Below, in pieces: positions 62,309 through 64,000 of a stretch of DNA of 64,000 nucleotides. Position numbers and translations under genes: made by a program. The notes below the pieces were generated by a model. It did not search any database. It was not told where the DNA came from and worked only from the letters and a program-made list of their open reading frames with translations. The stretch is taken from assembly GCF_017161325.1 (NCBI RefSeq), contig NZ_CP045670.1, forward strand, positions 806,001 to 870,000. Reading direction: 5' to 3'. Every line of letters starts with the position of its first letter. Positions within the stretch are counted from its first letter, which is position 1. This DNA comes from Treponema pedis. Lineage in GTDB: Bacteria; Spirochaetota; Spirochaetia; Treponematales; Treponemataceae.

Positions 62309-62728
62309 ATGGCGGGTTTTGTAGACGATGTTTCGGTAAATACGATTATAGGGCCGGGAAGTTTTATAAACGGCAGTTTGCGTGTACCCGGTTTTTTGCG
62401 TATTGACGGAGATATTGACGGAGATATTGATACTCCGGGGCGGGTAATAATAGCCGAACATGCCAGAGTACGAGGGAATATACATGCTTCTTCAATAAGC
62501 ATAGGCGGAATGGTTCAAGGCGATGTAATTGCTCCTAATGGAGTAGTGATTTTGTCTACGGGGCTGGTTTTAGGTTCAATTTTAACAAAAAAAATCCGAG
62601 TTGATGAAGACGTTTTTTTGCACGGCTTTTGCTTTGCGGTTAATAATCAGGCCGAATTTGACAGGGTCGAAAAGGAATATAAAAACAAACAGGGGCTTGC
62701 AGCATCTGCGCTTCTTAATTCACGGTGA
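62309..62728 (+). CDS. bacA: Bactofilin (polymer-forming cytoskeletal protein)
   Basis: A 139-aa protein. The central beta-helix of repeating Gly/Val/Ile-rich strands (GSFINGSLRVPGFLRIDG, HARVRGNIHASSISIGG, GDVIAPNGVVILSTG) is the DUF583/bactofilin fold. Bactofilins polymerise without nucleotide and position peptidoglycan enzymes. The N- and C-termini are short. Immediate proximity to an M23 peptidase mirrors bactofilin-LmdC pairs known in other bacteria. The symbol is assigned by family. Confidence 0.9.
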   Translation: MAGFVDDVSVNTIIGPGSFINGSLRVPGFLRIDGDIDGDIDTPGRVIIAEHARVRGNIHASSISIGGMVQGDVIAPNGVVILSTGLVLGSILTKKIRVDEDVFLHGFCFAVNNQAEFDRVEKEYKNKQGLAASALLNSR

Positions 62729-62738
62729 GGCTTAGAGA

Positions 62739-63299
62739 ATGGGTAGCACTATAGATACCGCAAACTATGTTTCCGCATTAAATACTGCTGCGCCTCTTTT
62801 AACAAAAGAAACAAAATTATCAAAAAATCAAAATAAAAAACTTGAAGAGACAAGTAAACGCAAACCTAAAAGTTTTTTGAATACAATTTTGGATTCCGCA
62901 CAAAAAGATTCTTTGGAAACCGATTATGAAGCGCGTCTTAAAGGCTTAAGTTCCGGAGAGCGTAAAGCGGCAATAGATGATATTTTGGCGGATTTGCAGG
63001 ATAAAGTTTATTCCAGCGGGTCTAATTTAGCGGATAATATAAATACGGATACAATAAGCGAATATAAAAAGGCTGTTAAAACTTTTGTTAATTTTGCCGT
63101 TAAGCATTCGCTTGACGTTAAATCGATAATTTCCGGCGGGCTTAATCCCATAAAGCAAAGAAATTATACAATAGTAAAAATCATTGATGAAAAAGTGGAA
63201 AGACTTACAAAAGAACTTTTATTTAATCAACTTGAAAAACTCCAAATTTTGGAAAAACTGGACGAAATAAAAGGTCTTTTAATTAACTTGACTATGTAA
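62739..63299 (+). CDS. YaaR-like protein (DUF327)
   Basis: A 186-aa helical protein, rich in Lys, Glu and Ser, with no membrane span. The middle (SSGERKAAIDDILADLQDKVYSSG) and end (YTIVKIIDEKVERLTKELL) match the DUF327/YaaR family, which is often next to yaaT/ricT. Function is not established. It lies 10 bp after bactofilin and 16 bp before the PSP1 gene. Confidence 0.75.
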   Translation: MGSTIDTANYVSALNTAAPLLTKETKLSKNQNKKLEETSKRKPKSFLNTILDSAQKDSLETDYEARLKGLSSGERKAAIDDILADLQDKVYSSGSNLADNINTDTISEYKKAVKTFVNFAVKHSLDVKSIISGGLNPIKQRNYTIVKIIDEKVERLTKELLFNQLEKLQILEKLDEIKGLLINLTM

Positions 63300-63315
63300 A
63301 TTTTGAGAGGAAATT

Positions 63316-64000
63316 ATGACTTATAATGAAGATGAAAATATAGAAGATATAGCGGCTCTTGAAGATTCCGATGTGCCGCCTTTACGTAAAGCGGCTCACC
63401 CTGAAGATTTTCCTTCACCTTTGTATCAGCTTAAATTGGAATATTCTCAAGAAACCGTTTATGCGGTACTTCCTGCAGGGCTTGTTGTAAAACCGGGTGA
63501 ATATGTACTTACTCCGACCCGTTACGGAAACGATATTGCCAAGTTTTGCGGTCAAGTAAAATGTCCTATAAACAGTTCTCCTGATGAGGTTGTTACGGTA
63601 ATACGCAAGACGACCGCCGAAGACCTTTTTTTGCTTGAAGAAAATAAAAATAAAGAAAAAGAAGCGGGTGTAGTTTTTAAAGAAAAAGTTGCTTTAAATA
63701 ACTTGGATATGAAATTTATAGGCTGCCATTTTTTATTCGATGAATCTAAGGTGTTATTTTTCTTCAGTGCGGATAACCGTATAGATTTTAGGAAACTTGT
63801 TAAAGATTTGGTTTCGGTGTTTAAGGTTAGAGTGGAATTAAGGCAAATCGGTGTCCGTGATGAATCTCGAATTATAGGAGGCTTGGGCTGTTGCGGCAGA
63901 CCTTATTGCTGCCACGGCGTTACGGATAAGCTTAATCCCGTTTCGATTAAAATGGCGAAAGAACAAAACCTTTCTCTTAATTCCACTAAAATTTCGGGAC
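63316..64000 (+). CDS. ricT: PSP1-domain protein (RicT/YaaT-like), 3' end outside window
   Basis: ATG 63316 with GAGAGGAAA upstream; 228 residues are visible before the window ends. The N-terminal ~45 residues are acidic and unassigned. The PSP1 domain spans about 90-225, with ESRIIGGLGCCGRPYCCHGV containing Cys residues that bind Fe-S in RicT homologues. RicT works with RicA/RicF in RNA processing and cell differentiation in Bacillus; the spirochaete role is unknown. Confidence 0.88.
   Translation, partial: MTYNEDENIEDIAALEDSDVPPLRKAAHPEDFPSPLYQLKLEYSQETVYAVLPAGLVVKPGEYVLTPTRYGNDIAKFCGQVKCPINSSPDEVVTVIRKTTAEDLFLLEENKNKEKEAGVVFKEKVALNNLDMKFIGCHFLFDESKVLFFFSADNRIDFRKLVKDLVSVFKVRVELRQIGVRDESRIIGGLGCCGRPYCCHGVTDKLNPVSIKMAKEQNLSLNSTKISG

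Noticed and set aside
1-64000. CRISPR arrays, insertion sequences, prophage genes or rRNA
   Set aside because: No regularly spaced repeats, transposase motifs, phage structural genes or rRNA-like sequence were seen; the AT-rich spacers are not repeated.

Overview
The window looks like a chromosomal segment of a Treponema-type spirochaete, probably close to the oral / digital-dermatitis group around T. denticola. This is inferred from AT-rich DNA with T/A-rich spacers, a dnaN-recF-DciA cluster, a PP2C/STAS regulatory set, a UGA-containing HesB-like selenoprotein gene, and the M23-bactofilin-YaaR-RicT gene order. I saw no insertion sequence, prophage, CRISPR array or rRNA. Most genes are core housekeeping functions.

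Layout. 1-7 kb: a cut-off GH3 glycosidase, a small unknown protein, tRNA-Cys, a D,D-carboxypeptidase, and a three-gene STAS/PP2C partner-switching operon. 7-16 kb: Ogt, a decayed ABC ATPase fragment, oligopeptidase B, an ArsC/Spx-like protein, miaA, a membrane protein, rdgB, dus and an AGCS symporter. 16-35 kb: acylphosphatase, a PHP phosphatase, a HATPase/cNMP-domain regulator, glgX, a frameshifted zinc-ribbon gene, a DAACS symporter, a ThrC-like protein lacking the PLP lysine followed by a 44-aa ORF, gltX, a trypsin-like protease, rtcB, glyA (with a frameshift near its start), metG, lplA and lipA. 35-42 kb, minus strand: an ECF sigma / anti-sigma / transglutaminase-fold operon, cysS and two SPFH genes; then a FocA/NirC channel. 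43-48.5 kb: dnaN, recF, a methyltransferase and dciA, then a likely origin region (two exact DnaA boxes in a 16-bp repeat, two parS-like palindromes) with no dnaA beside it, a methyltransferase and the selenoprotein gene. 48.6-64 kb: a frameshifted adenosine deaminase, esterase, hslO, nitroreductase, queA, an ABC-2 exporter, a BAAT-type lipoprotein, ileS, and an M23 / bactofilin / YaaR / RicT operon that runs off the end.

Expression signals are unusually readable. Many genes have near-consensus sigma-70 promoters with 16-17 bp spacers. About ten genes have the -10 box only 6-9 nt before the ATG and no Shine-Dalgarno sequence, which points to leaderless mRNAs. Several of these have an in-frame TTG inside the -35 box that would mislead a longest-ORF start call.

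The most notable items are the HesB-like selenoprotein with a complete gene architecture, the dnaA-less origin/parS zone, the ThrC-like and transglutaminase-like proteins that have each lost the catalytic residue, the leaderless gene class, and three genes broken at 8-base A/T runs.
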